Shown here in pieces: positions 22,389-33,519 of a stretch of 64,000 nt of DNA. The stretch's first letter is position 1, and the number at the start of each line of letters is the position of its first letter. The DNA is taken from contig OZ005621.1 of NCBI GenBank assembly GCA_963930655.1, positions 13,069,001-13,133,000 of the forward strand, in the 5' to 3' direction. A model generated the notes under the pieces. That model did no database searches and was not told where the DNA came from. It saw only the letters and a program-made list of their open reading frames with translations. The position numbers and the translations under genes were made by a program. This stretch comes from Myrica gale. Its lineage: Eukaryota; Streptophyta; Magnoliopsida; Fagales; Myricaceae.

Positions 22389-25300
22389 GAGTATGGGTGG
22401 CGTGACTGCATTCAAAACTAGACAAGTACACGGGGATCATTAAAAGCACTAAAGCAGCCTCCTCCTTGAGAGGGCCTGGGTCTAAGGGGGGCCGGGCCTG
22501 GGCTTAAACCATATTAAAAAAAAATTTGAACTGATTTTTGAGGCGAAGGAGGGCAGCTGTCCCCCTCCACCCCCTGCTGCTTCAGCCTGTGCTTAGCTAC
22601 TACCTTATTCCGTTCACCCAAATGGCATACAGTCGAACCCAGTACTCTATTTTGGTGTAAGATCCTGAAGTCTTATTGTTTGGAGACACATTCCCTACGT
22701 GTTCTTTTCAGTTTTATGCCCTCATACAAGTATTTACATGTTAACTCTTTTATGCCAATTGCATTAGCCAACTTCAAACCATTAATTTCACCGGGGAGTA
22801 CCATGATTAACTAAGCAGTGAAAAACCTAACCACTTCAAATATTAGTATGTGATTATTATGTGAGACCTCAAACTTCTCAATTAGGGTGGGACCATTAAG
22901 TTGTACATATGCCTACACAACCAAACATTATTGACAAGGACTAATCTAGCTGCAGAACTATAAAAGTTAGAATCCTTCATTGTAATCAGAATAATTGCAG
23001 TACCGTTTCACATATTTGATAGAATTGCTATTTTCCTAAAAACTGTTTGATCTGTCTCCATTACCACTGTTTGTCCTGATTGCGATCTCTAATGTGGTTA
23101 CTCTGTGAAAAATCTCTTCTAGAATACTGAAAAATATAAATCCCACTTCCAAGCTATCCATACCCTGTGTTTAAGCAAGACTGCAATTGTAAAAGTGGGG
23201 CCAATAATAAACGCATGGTAGAATTTTGACTACTGATAATTAAAGGAGGCGGGGGGGTTGTGTGATTGACTGGTGTTATTTGTGCAAGGATGATGGGGAA
23301 TTAGTTGACCACGTGTTATTGCATTATTCGGTGGGTAGAGGTCTATGGACGCATATGTTTGGTATTATGAATCTATATTGGGTTATGCCAGAAAGGGTGG
23401 TAGATGTGCTGTTGAGTTGGGTAAGGAAGATTGGGGATCTTTTGGCCAAGGCTATTTGGAAAATGATCCCTTCTTGTATTTGGTGGTGCCTTTAAAGGGA
23501 GCGTAGTAGTAGGTGTTTTGATGATTCAGCTATGTCGTTGGTTCGTTTGGAAGGCAGTTTGTTGCAAACTCTTTTCTTCTGGGCTAATGCAGTGTTGGGG
23601 AGTCCTCCTTTCTCAGATTTTCAGGATTTTCTTAGCTTATTCGCTTATATGCTTTCAGTGATTTCAGTACATCCTTTGTACTGCTTTCACTTTCTTTCTT
23701 CTTTCTTGTTTTTAATAAAATGATGCTTACTTATCAAAAAAATAAACAGTCACTTGATCAATGTCCATAAGAAGAATTCTATAGCTGCAGATCAAGGATG
23801 ACAAATTGGTTTAAACCAAATGATATTCAGGATGGTAAGCACAAAGGTTTGGCAGAGCTTGCTTGAACATCAATCATATTGATATAAACACTAGTTGGTA
23901 ACCAACCTCACGAAAGGGGGAAAACGAGACCTCTCCTTTCATTTTATAGATGCATCTTTCAACTTGGATATGCAAGAAACAAAATATCTTAAGAGAGATA
24001 ATTAAAATGTAACAGTGTTCATGCCATAATTCTAGTGGTACTTGCCTTAAATGATTTGGAATGACGAATGGAAGGATCTATCTGCAAAGATGTTAAATAT
24101 GACTTCTCTGCTGAATCAAATTGGTCCATAGCCAAGAAAGCATCACCTTGGCATATATAAGCCTGGAAAAGAGAGGTTAGTCATCCCATAACTGAAAACA
24201 AAAAATGAAAAAGAAAGAGTAACCAACTGCTTCTCGATTAGTTCCTCACTGGTGCTGCATAGGTAAATGGATAGTATAACACGAAAACTACATTTTCATT
24301 CAATAATTCAAAATTTGTCAATTAGAATTGTATGGAACAAGAAGCATGTGGTGATAAATGTAGAAACAAATGCATCCCATTCATATGACGGAAGTGAGAC
24401 AATGTTTTGGAAAATTTATTGTAGGAATAAATTTTGAAAGCAATATTATTTCAAGTGCGTCCAATCTATACCATGAGGGAACAACACGGGAAAGAGCAAG
24501 AGGTAGGTTTGTATTTGAAAGCCTGTCGTGTAGCAGAAGTCCACTTATTTCAAATGGCAGAAGCCTGGACACCACTCCCTCAAATTTCCATTTTACAAAA
24601 TATGACGTACTACTATATCATGCATACTGGCATCCTTGTACACACTTCTCAATTAGTATATAGACCACTTCAACATTAAGAACAAATCCATACTTAAATC
24701 AGTACTATCGTTGTTTTACAGTGACTTACAATTCATTCTTAGTTGGCTTCGTAAGAAGCAAGGCACTCTTACATGAGAGAAATATATGTTCAGATGCTCA
24801 CTTGTTGGAGAGGGCAGTTTTAGTTGTGATGCAAGCGATAAAAAATGGGCAGGTCACTCTGCTATGTTGGGTACTACGTAGCAAGTGTAACTATCAAACC
24901 ATCTCACTAAAATTTACCTCTACAAGCCTTGTATGAATGGACTAGTACTCCACACACACGGCACTATGCTTCCCTCTAGATTTCCATTTTTATATTGTAG
25001 ACGGTAATATAGTGGAACTGCTTCATTTATTAATATAGCTAAAATTTAAGGTTTTCATTGTGCAAAATGTGTTTAAAAATGAACAGAAAATCATACTTCT
25101 CACTTTTGCCAGATTCAAAGGCCACAGAAGTGGGTCCCAGTGCTTTGTTGTTTAAAGAAATAAAATAATTGGAATCTGCAGGAACATATCCTGACTGATG
25201 ATTGTAAATTAAATTTTGGCTCACCTCATTGTACTTGGGAGCAAATTTCAAAGCTTCTTTGGCATCTTCAAGAGCCCCCAAGCAATTTCCCAGTGCTAAC

Positions 25301-28300
25301 CTCACTAGAGACCTGAATGTTGGAAGTAGAAAAAATTTCATAAGAATTTTGATCATGAAATACACCAGCTAATAACAGAGCACGGAGTGTCATTAGGGGT
25401 GTGCACCGAAACATTCGGATTCGGAAATACTCTATCCGAATCCGAATCCGAAATTTTCGGATTTCGAAAAACGGATCCGAATCCGGTCCGAAATGGACTA
25501 CTATCCGGTTCAGTCGGTATATTCGGATTCAGATCGAAATTCGGGCCGGATTCGGAGTTGGGCCGGATTTGAAATGGGCCTATTGGCCTTTTTTATGCAG
25601 ATATTTAAATTGGGCTATTTTTCGAGTTGGGCCAAAAATATTGGATTTAAGGTCATTTTAAGTTGAAACTAGCGTTTTAAGCCCTGTAAAATAATAATTG
25701 GCATCTTTTTGCAGATTGCTAAAAATGATAAATTGTAGTCTTATCCTCTAAAAAAATTCATTCGAATATACTGGATTTAAGGTCATGAGATTGCTCTGTA
25801 TTTTTTTGCAGATTGCTGAAAATGATAAATTGTAGTCTTATCCTCTAAAAAAATTCATTCGAATATACTATATACGTATATCATTAATAACTACTAAGTA
25901 ACTAGATCACATGTTAATCGAATCCAACATTAACATACAACTTAACAGACATAACAAAACAAAAAAAATAAAAACAAAATTAACACTACTTTGCAGAAAT
26001 AACAAAAAATAAAAACAAAACCAACATTAAATCACTTTCTAGTCTCTGCAAAGTGCAAACTAACAAATGAAACAAACTACATTAAACAACTCCATTCGAA
26101 TATATGAGAATTGAAAAGCTTAAGTAAGTAAAATGTACTGTCAATTACTGGAATAAAAAAACAATTCCTTTTGCTTTCCATCCTGTAGACAATGAATTAC
26201 AGTTAGAACTTAAAAGTTATAATTAAGATAAAAATATTGACAAATAAGTGGAACATTAGAATTTAGAAGTAACATATTACTCACAATCACATAATGTCCA
26301 AAATCCAAGTCATTCAAGATTCGTCCAACAAGATACGCATAGGATCAGCTTCCAATTCTATATAAAAAGATGAAAACAACATTAATTAAACAAAAAGATG
26401 AACCAAAACATTAAATGAATTGAATTTAAGAGAACATTATTACCTGAGTCTAGTCTAAAGCTTTCAAAATCCTCAACCATTTCTAAGACTCGTTGGGCAG
26501 GGGTAATGGGTGTTGACCGTAGCCAATTCTGAGCACATATGAGAGCCTCAACTGTTTTTGGAGCCAATGAGCTCCGATAGGGATCCAGAACGCGCCCTCC
26601 AGTGCTGAATGCAGACTCTGAAGCAACGGTAGTGATGGGAATAGCTAGCACATCCCGTGCAATTCGAGCAATAACCGGAAATTTGGTGGAATTAACCTTC
26701 CACCAAGTCAAAATATCAAACTCTGAACTAGGTGACTCCACATCCTCCAAGTAATAACGTTCCAACTCACTCTTGCAATCTAACAAATTCCTAGATGCCC
26801 GAGACTGATGGAATTCTTGCAAGATACACAACGGATTCGAACTTCCCCTTTCCCTCCCCATTGTGCTGCCACTACTTTGAGAGTCATAGTCATAGTCATC
26901 AGTAGTTCCACTTTCACTGCCCATCCTAGGACCATCTGAAGATAAGCCATCATTGTAGTGCCTATACAATCGCTCGACATCCACTTTCAAGATCTCAATA
27001 AATTTTTCCCCTTCCTCAACACCCATAACCTTCTTGAACCAAAATTCTAGGGTGACAATCTTGTAACGTGGATCAAGGATAGCAGCCATAAATAAGAGTC
27101 TATTGATCTTTTCAACATCCCCCCAATATTTTTCATACTTCAACTTCATTCTCAAAGCCATGGCACTCAACAAATCATCATGACTATCACAATATGCCAT
27201 CAAGTGAGTATGAATGTAAGAGACTTCTTGAAAATGCAAATTAGAAGTGGCATACATTGAACCAGAAAGGCGCATTGTAACATTATAGAAAATTTGCAAA
27301 AATCTCACAAAAGTTCTAACTCTATCCCAATCATCATCATCAGGAGCACCCAATCCTCGCCTTCCTGGCCTATTCTCATTCAAATAATTATATATTGGTC
27401 CATCATCCTCCTGCAACAGCTCAAAAGCTCTCTGATATTTTTCAGCAACATTCAACATGAGGTAAGTAGAGTTCCATCTCGTGGGAACATCAAGACATAG
27501 AGATAAACCACACTGGATTCTTTTCTTCTCCACACAAGTTCTAAACTTTGTTAACCTAGCAGGAGAAGACTTCACATACTTTACCAAGTTTCGAACTTTA
27601 ATGACAGACTCATCAAGTTCTTTCAACCCCTCATTCACAATAAGATTCAATATGTGTGCACTACACCTCATGTGAATAAAATCATGGCCACAAATAGTTT
27701 GATCATTAGTCAAGGTTCTTTTCTTCAACCAATCAATGGCACTATCGTTGGCACTAGCATTGTCAACAGTGATAGTAAGAAATTTTGAGATTTCCCATTC
27801 AAGCATACACTCCTCCAATTCTCTCCCAATGGTTGCCCCTTTGTGATCTTGAATCTTACGAAATGCTAGGATTCTTTTGTGCATCTTCCAATTACTATCA
27901 ATGAAATGTCCAGTAACACACATGTAATTGATATTTTGGATCGAAGTCCACGTATCAGTGGTCAAACAAACCCTCTGCCCTGAAGTCAAAAACATCATCT
28001 TCAACTCCTCTTTCTCCCTTAAGAAGAGCTTTGTAACATCCCTCATCACTGTATAGCGAGAGGGCATAGGAAACCTAGGCTCAAGAGTCCTTACAAATTC
28101 CCTAAATCCAAGACCTTCTACAATCAAGAAAGGCAACTCATCTACCACAACCATCTTAGCAAGGGAAGCCCTAATCTTTTTTTCACTGTACTTGGTCAAT
28201 ATAATATCTTTACTCTCACCACTATTCTTAGACTCAAAGCTCAAATGAGATTGCCTCTTGTCCGTCTTCCCCTTGATATAAAGATACTTAGAACAGCTAG

Positions 28301-31300
28301 CTAGATGATTGAGTAAAGATGAAGTGCCTTGTAACTTAGAGTGACAATTAAAACCCTGTCCACAATAGTTACATGTACACTTCGGCAGTTTACCACCACC
28401 AATAGGTAATCTTGTGAAATGATCCCATGCCTTAGATCTATTGGACTGCCTTCTAGGCAACGGTGGTCGCCCACCACGAGCTGGTTGAGTACTAGAAGGT
28501 CCCTCTACCTCTGCATCAAGCTCAATAACGGGAGATTCGGGAGACATAGGAGTGTCAGGGGTGCTACCCCTTTCAGGAGTACCACTAGTAGGGGTACCCA
28601 AATCATCAAAATTCATTTGTTCCATGATATCTGATCAATTACACAACCCAATTTAGCAACCAATTCATACATTACAATTAACATTTTTAAGCAATCAATG
28701 CATATATTTTCAGCAACCAATTCATACAAGTAGAACTTCCAATTCATATATTTTTCAGCAACCAATTGCATACATTTCTCAGCAACCAATTCATACATTA
28801 CAATTAACATTTTTAAGCAATCAATGCATATATTTTCAGCAACCAATTCATACAAGTAGAACTTCCAATTCATATATTTTTCAGCAACCAATTGCATACA
28901 TTTTCTCAGCAACCAATTCATACATTACAATTAATATTTTCAGCAACCAATTCATATATTTTTCAGCAACCAATTGCATACATTCCAATTAACATTTTTC
29001 AGCAATCAATGCATATATTTTTCAGCAATCAATGCATATATTTTCAGCAACCAATTTATACATTTCTCAGCAACCAATTCATACATTACAATTAATATTT
29101 TCAACAACCAATTCATAAAATAATTCAACACTTCAATCTCCAATCACCAACAACACAACAGAACCAACAAACCAATTCATCAAGCCCTGACCTCCAATCT
29201 CCATAGGCAAAATATTATAATTTCTGAAATATAGGGTGCATAATGACAAAATATACACTTGCCTGAGCAATTTACCAACGAAGAACAGCAACACTCCAAC
29301 AGCAACACAATTACACAAGTAGCACAATATCTACAATAACTTCAAATCAGAATTCATAATTAACAAATAATGTTTGCTGTTATACAAATCAGAATTCATA
29401 ACAAATAATGTTTACTGTTATACAAACTGATTGTATGCATTGTGCATGCCTTAATCGACCCAACAGCAATAATGTACACATAATGTAATGGAACAGGCAA
29501 CCAAGATGAGGGATGCTGGGAGTTAGCAGAAGGTATATAACTTACATGATTTGTTGGTACTGCACTTATATAGTACTCCTCATCTTTGAAGCTTTTTGCC
29601 TTTCTTTTAGACCCACGAGCTTCTAACATCAGTCAAAACATATCACGTATTAACCATGAACAACTAAGGGAAAAGAGGATCTAAAGGTATAGTAGAATGA
29701 GCAACATTCAATTGGAATATATATGTATCCTTAATCCCGAGGTATTTTCTTCCACTGAAGATTCATAACTGAAATACCGTACAAACCAAGTAATGAAACA
29801 GGCTTTAGTGAGGACAAGAAAAGATAAAACTGATGATGATTGCATAACGCTTGAACCATTTACTGCACAAACTCAAGCTCCTATGACCAAGTAGTTCCAG
29901 AAAATTATTTACACATTATTATTTAAGCTAGTTCTCAATTAATGTAACCAACACAAAAGAAAATTCTAGACTCTAAACCATTAGACCCACTACAGCATTT
30001 TGGTGCAAAAAATGTGCAGTATTGTTCCCTAGTTCTATGTTTTGTTATCATAAAAACTAATGTGAGCAGCCACACCCCCTCTGCGACAAAAAAATTCAAC
30101 ATGCAACTGACCTATTATAGGGAAAAACCTGATGGCAGCTCCTACACAGACTCTTAAGTCAGAAACACCAAAGAAAATCAATAATTTGCTTGCGAGCCAT
30201 AACCAAATTGCCACTTACTGATGTAAAAAGCAGAAATACTCGACTGAGTTAGTCAGACCAATTCTCAGAGGGACCTTCCCTACATGACAATCACCACTTT
30301 TGAGGGAATGTGAGAGACTTTGAGGTCTTTGTAAGACAGATACCTACCGAATAATCTCCATAATGGTGAACCCGAGAACACTTTTATCACACACCAAATT
30401 AAGGATTAATAATGCTTGTGGTTATAAACTAACTTTTTTAGCCTATATATATGAACAAAAATTTCATGATCTTCTCTAAAAACCAAAATCTATATATATA
30501 TATCCAATCCTTATTATATTGGTATCCCTAACATCTACAGCTCCAAATTAAACCTTCCTCACTCCCCAATGAATGTAGAACTTGGAATTTTGGATCAATT
30601 CGCTTCACAGAAAAATACAATAACTATTTTCTTATCCCACACGTAAATTCATGCACACACAAACAAAAACAAATAAGACATCAACAGCAAACAAACAAAC
30701 TGTCTGACAGAGAGACTTGCCTTTTAGCTATAGCTCTTCGGGGAAGTTAGATCTGCAACCAAAATAAACAAATAAATCAACTCATGTCAGCAGCAAGAAA
30801 CCTAGGCTAGGGCAATATATCATATGAGAGAGAGAGAGACTAACATAGAGAGAGAGAGAGAGATACTTACAGAGAGAGAGATCTGAAGACTCGGTGACGG
30901 CGACTAAGGGTCGGGGGTGCGGTGACTGAGGGTCGGGGGTGCGGTGACTGAGGGTTGGGGGTCGGGGGTGCGGTGACCGAGAGACGGGGGGTTGCAGCGA
31001 GTCAGCGACTGTCATCTGTCGATTGAGGGTCAGGGACTCAGGGGTGCAGCCTTGCAGTGAGTGGCGACTGAGGGTCGGGAGGTGCGGTGACTGAGGGCGG
31101 GGTCGGCGGCGATTGAGGGCTCACGGTTAGGTTAGGGTTTTCGAAGGGGGGTGTGCTTTTTGAGAGGAAATCGCAAATGAGGGCTGAAATCGAAAGCCTT
31201 CGGCGAAAGGGAACTAAAGGGGAGGGGTAGGGCTGAAACGCGCGTTTCACTCAGACCAAAACGCGCGTTTCAGTAGGGCGGCATACCGGGTCGGGTCGGG

Positions 31301-32471
31301 TCGAACTCGGATATTAAAATAACTATCCGAATCCGACCCGAAATTCTGTTTTTTATATTTAAACTATCCGAATCCGGATCCGACCCCATCCGACCCGATC
31401 GGGTCGAGCCGGGTCGGAACCGGGTCGGACATTCGGACCGGATTTTTCTTGCACAGCCCTAAGTGTCATACTGAACAGGAAACACGCAAATTTTGAAGGC
31501 AAGGGCTGTTAAGGTAGACTAATAGGAACCATGTACGGTAGGTAGGACATTCGAATGCAAACACAAGTATATTCCCATAACGTATTTTGATGCATCCCTT
31601 AAGTTTCATTCGGAAAACTAGACAAAGAACCATCTATAATATCTGACAAACATGTAAACGAACATGCAGATACGATTTGAGGGTACCCAGCCGCAGAGGA
31701 AATTTAATGCAGAAATGCAGGCTTGGAATATGATTTCTCTAGTAGCAAAATAATAAGTCAATGTTATCTGTCGTAGCAAAGTAATAAGATATACTTGAAC
31801 CAACCTGTTTTTATATAAAATATGGATGCCACCAAATGGTTTTAGTTCTATAGCCTGCATCGGAAATAAACAGCACAGAAATGGAAAATAGCAATTGTTT
31901 CGACAAACACTCACTCCAGTGACTCCACTCAAAATACAGCAACTCCTTATTCTAATTCATCCAATCCGCTAAACAGGAATAAGTGTACCCGTGAGAGCAG
32001 TAGCTCAGCCTGTGAGAAATTGCCCTCCTCCGACACAGTCTCCGCTCTCTTCCTCGGCGCAAGCGCTTCCAAGCTAGTTTTGGCAGCAGTATTGTCCGAA
32101 TCATGACCGCATAATAATCCCACCATGATCTCGGAGGATCGAGCTGCCGTCCCACAGTGGCCAACTATAATAACTCCTCCGCCGTCGTCGCGTAACGCCG
32201 CGAGGTTTGGGCCAGTGCCGCAGCGGCCTAAGCAGCCACAGGACTTGACGGTGATGTTCGGGGGAGCCAGACGGGAGAGTGTTTCTAAGGTTTGTAGAGA
32301 GCCTTATCTGCGGCACGTCCGGTTCGTGCACACCCGGATTTCTCCGATTTCTCCCTTAATATCATGTCGTCTCCAAGGAGCATTGGAGTTGGGGGACTTA
32401 TTACTCGAAGCTGAAACTAACAGACTCGAGGCTCCAGAAGTATTCCAAAGGAATCCTATCCCTCGCTCCAT
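20301..32471 (-). CDS. Thioredoxin-like [2Fe-2S] plus TPR protein, five exons, in-frame stop
   Basis: I joined exons 32471-31989, 31854-31805, 25312-25225, 24162-24046 and 20351-20301; phases agree throughout and give 262 codons plus TGA. Exon 1 encodes a Ser-rich, transit-peptide-like N-terminus, then EIRVCTNRTCRR and VKSCGCLGRCG, the four-cysteine pattern of thioredoxin-like [2Fe-2S] ferredoxin domains (C48, C53, C78/C80, C84). The rest encodes about three TPR helices pairs: PFGGIHILYKNR, RLALGNCLGALEDAKEAL, AYICQGDAFLAMDQFDSAEKSY, and a coiled tail ARVAKLEEKLAAANMT. Codon 56 is TAA (32306-32304), where homologues as I recall them have glutamine. Intron 4 uses a GC donor (AAG|GCAAGT). Introns 2 and 4 are swollen by transposons. 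The biochemical role is unknown; plastid location is a guess. Confidence 0.85.
21311..22591 (-). mobile_element. Second internally deleted hAT, in intron 4 of the TPR gene
   Basis: The left end CAGTGGTGGAACCAGG and the next ~330 bp parallel the hAT at 6147 (shared GAGGGCAAACTCCTAA, GGATCCTACG and TTCTCAATAGTTTCAAA). That part is a decayed transposase tail on the minus strand. The flanks CTTGGCTA (21303-21310) and CTTAGCTA (22592-22599) match at 7 of 8 bases. The right end is degenerate, so its exact boundary is less certain. It contains a (GA)n microsatellite. Confidence 0.65.
22350..22384. repeat. (GA)n microsatellite
   Basis: A perfect run of about 17 GA dinucleotides within the deleted hAT region. 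Confidence 0.95.
23255..23750 (+). pseudogene. LINE ORF2 3' end (zf-RVT), in intron 4 of the TPR gene
   Basis: Reads WCYLCKDDGELVDHVLLH, WVMPERVVDVLLSW and AIWKMIPSCIWWCL, then a TAA where family members have Trp (WCLWRERNR), and later LFFWANAVLGS. It closely matches the LINEs at 51037 and 62966 and ends in the same 3' signature, AATAAAATGATGCTTACTTATC followed by A-rich sequence at about 23739. It is heavily 5' truncated and lies antisense to the host gene. Confidence 0.82.
25386..25393. repeat. 8-bp target-site duplication of intact hAT (left)
   Basis: AGTGTCAT, repeated exactly at 31462-31469, outside the TAGGGSTGTGCA inverted ends of the hAT element. Confidence 0.95.
26314..28625 (-). 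CDS. hAT transposase, BED zinc finger (RICESLEEPER-like)
   Basis: Exon 1 is 28625-26444 and exon 2 26357-26314, joined by a GT-AG intron (CTCAG|GTAATA ... TATAG|AATTGG), giving 741 aa. Residues 65-111 form a BED-type zinc finger (C85, C88, H107, C111). The RNase-H-like core shows D224 (LTTDTWTS), D288 (TVDNASAND), the CSAHILNL block at 321-328 and PTRWNSTY at 381-388. The hAT dimerisation region is 637-705, including FPVIARIARDVLAIP and SESAFSTGGRVLDPYRSSL. An acidic Ser/Gly/Asp linker lies at 556-597. No stop or frameshift interrupts it. The protein would bind the element ends in the nucleus and cut and rejoin DNA. The start ATG is the first in frame after a stop; extra 5' exons are possible. 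Confidence 0.95.
28655..29110. repeat. Tandem repeat array upstream of the hAT transposase
   Basis: A 126-bp unit beginning AGCAACCAATTCATACATTAC occurs at 28655 and 28781, with a third, rearranged copy from 28908. Within the unit a shorter motif, TTTTCAGCAACCAATT, recurs about every 30 bp. The array sits 30 bp upstream of the transposase start codon, so it lies in its leader or promoter. Confidence 0.85.
29537..29632 (-). other. Possible upstream exon within the hAT element
   Basis: On the minus strand an ATG-started stretch MLEARGSKRKAKSFKDEEYYI ends at CAAATCAT|GTAAGT, a good splice donor. It could be a 5' exon of the transposase transcript or captured host sequence. Joining it to an acceptor just before 28625 does not keep the transposase frame, so coding continuity is not supported. 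Confidence 0.3.
30820..31250 (-). promoter_or_regulatory. GC-rich leader/promoter region of the hAT element
   Basis: (GA)n tracts at 30822-30885 are followed by a GC-rich array of GTGCGGTGACTGAGGGTCGGGG-like units (about 22 bp, at least four imperfect copies) between 30890 and 31110. It lies at the 5' side of the transposase on the element's own strand, where promoter and first untranslated exon are expected. That role is inferred from position and composition. Confidence 0.45.
31462..31469. repeat. 8-bp target-site duplication of intact hAT (right)
   Basis: AGTGTCAT, identical to 25386-25393. Confidence 0.95.
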
Positions 32472-32619
32472 ATCCCTCTTTTCTATCCGTCAATCTATCC
32501 TCTGTATTCGTGGTACTCCGTTTACATCGCGACTTGTACAGTGGCAAGGCATAACAATTACGACGGAATCCGGCCTGATTTATTTTAGGAAAATTTAAGG
32601 GGAAAATAGCTTTTGTAAA

Positions 32620-33510
32620 ACAAGTCAAAGGTTTCGTCGACCCAAAATTCTCCGATCATGTGTTTAAACGGAAGAAAGTATTTTATGGTCTAAGTTTGAT
32701 AGGCTGACTCCTTGTTTGCTGGAAAAAGGTTTCAGAAGTCCCTAATCATGTCTTTAAACGAAAGAAATCATTTTATGGTTTAAAACAAGCTTCTAGAGCT
32801 TGGTCTGATAGGTTAACTTCTTATTTTTCTGGACAAAAGTTTCACAAGAAGAGGTGTTGATGATATAGTATTTGGCTCTACAATGGAATTGTTTGCTTTA
32901 GAATTTGTTGAGTCCATAAAAACTGAATTCAAGATAAGTATGGTTTGTTCATTTCTCAATCGAAGTATGCAAAATGTCTTGTGAAATAGTTTGGATTAGA
33001 CAGCAAAACGCACACAAAAGTTTCAATGAATACTTCAGTTAAACTTCATATTGATTCATCTTGTAAATGTATAGATTATACCATGTATCGTAGTATGATC
33101 GATAGCTTACTATGGTTGTGTTTGCGTCAAAAATTTTACAAAAATTTTCACCCTCTCACAATAAAATATTACAATATAATCTCTCTCTCCCCCATCAAAA
33201 CATTATTTTTCACTATAAAAATATAAAAAATTCTATACTCTTATGGATGAAACAAATGCTATATGATTATGGTTTATATCAGAAGTCTATGAATGTATAC
33301 TGCAACAATACAAGTGTAATAAACATTTATAAAAACCCAGTTCAACATTATTGACTAAGCATAATGATATAAGACATCATTTTATACGTAATCATGTTGA
33401 AAGTCAGAATATCTCAATTGAACATGTTTCACCAGAAAATCAATTAGCTGCCCTTTTACAAAACCTCTTGATACATCTAAGTTTGAATTTTTAAGACAAG
33501 CTATTAGTGT
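32620..33510 (+). pseudogene. Decayed copia pol (RT to RNase H), SIRE/Tnt1-like
   Basis: Translation with many breaks gives NHVFKRKKSFYGLKQASRAW, DDIVFGSTMELF, MYRSMIDSLLW and YCNNTSVINIYKNPVQH, the ordered RT and RNase H landmarks of copia. The first ~85 bp (HVFKRKK..FYGL) are present twice in tandem (32655 and 32745). An AT-rich MITE interrupts it at 33115. It lies immediately upstream of the TPR gene's start in the opposite orientation. Confidence 0.75.
33115..33238. mobile_element. AT-rich MITE inserted in decayed copia pol
   Basis: Begins GTTGTGTTTGCGTCAAAAAT and contains ATATTACAATATAATCTCTC, as in the copies at 3116 and 47472. Recognisable copia pol resumes just after it, which marks it as a later insertion. 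The right end appears truncated. Confidence 0.65.
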
Positions 33511-33519
33511 TTGTCAAAT

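Larger units (their letters stand above)
25394..31461 (-). mobile_element. Full-length hAT transposon in intron 2 of the TPR gene
   Basis: 6068 bp with ends TAGGGGTGTGCA (left) and, on the other strand, TAGGGCTGTGCA (right), flanked by a perfect 8-bp TSD. Both subterminal regions are crowded with TCCGAA and GGGTCGG/CCGACCC motifs, as expected for transposase-binding sites in Ac-like elements. It contains an open transposase gene in the same orientation as the host gene, a tandem repeat array upstream of it, and a GA-rich then GC-rich leader region near 30820-31250. Without it the host intron would be about 416 bp. An open transposase plus intact ends and TSD suggest a recent and possibly autonomous copy. 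Confidence 0.95.

Noticed and set aside
28655..29110. CRISPR-like array
   Set aside because: Repeat and spacer lengths are irregular, the units are AT-rich sub-repeats of a larger 126-bp duplication, and the context is a plant transposon.
32125..32598. 157-codon frame on the plus strand
   Set aside because: It is antisense to exon 1 of the TPR gene, whose minus-strand frame carries the cysteine motifs and splices in phase.
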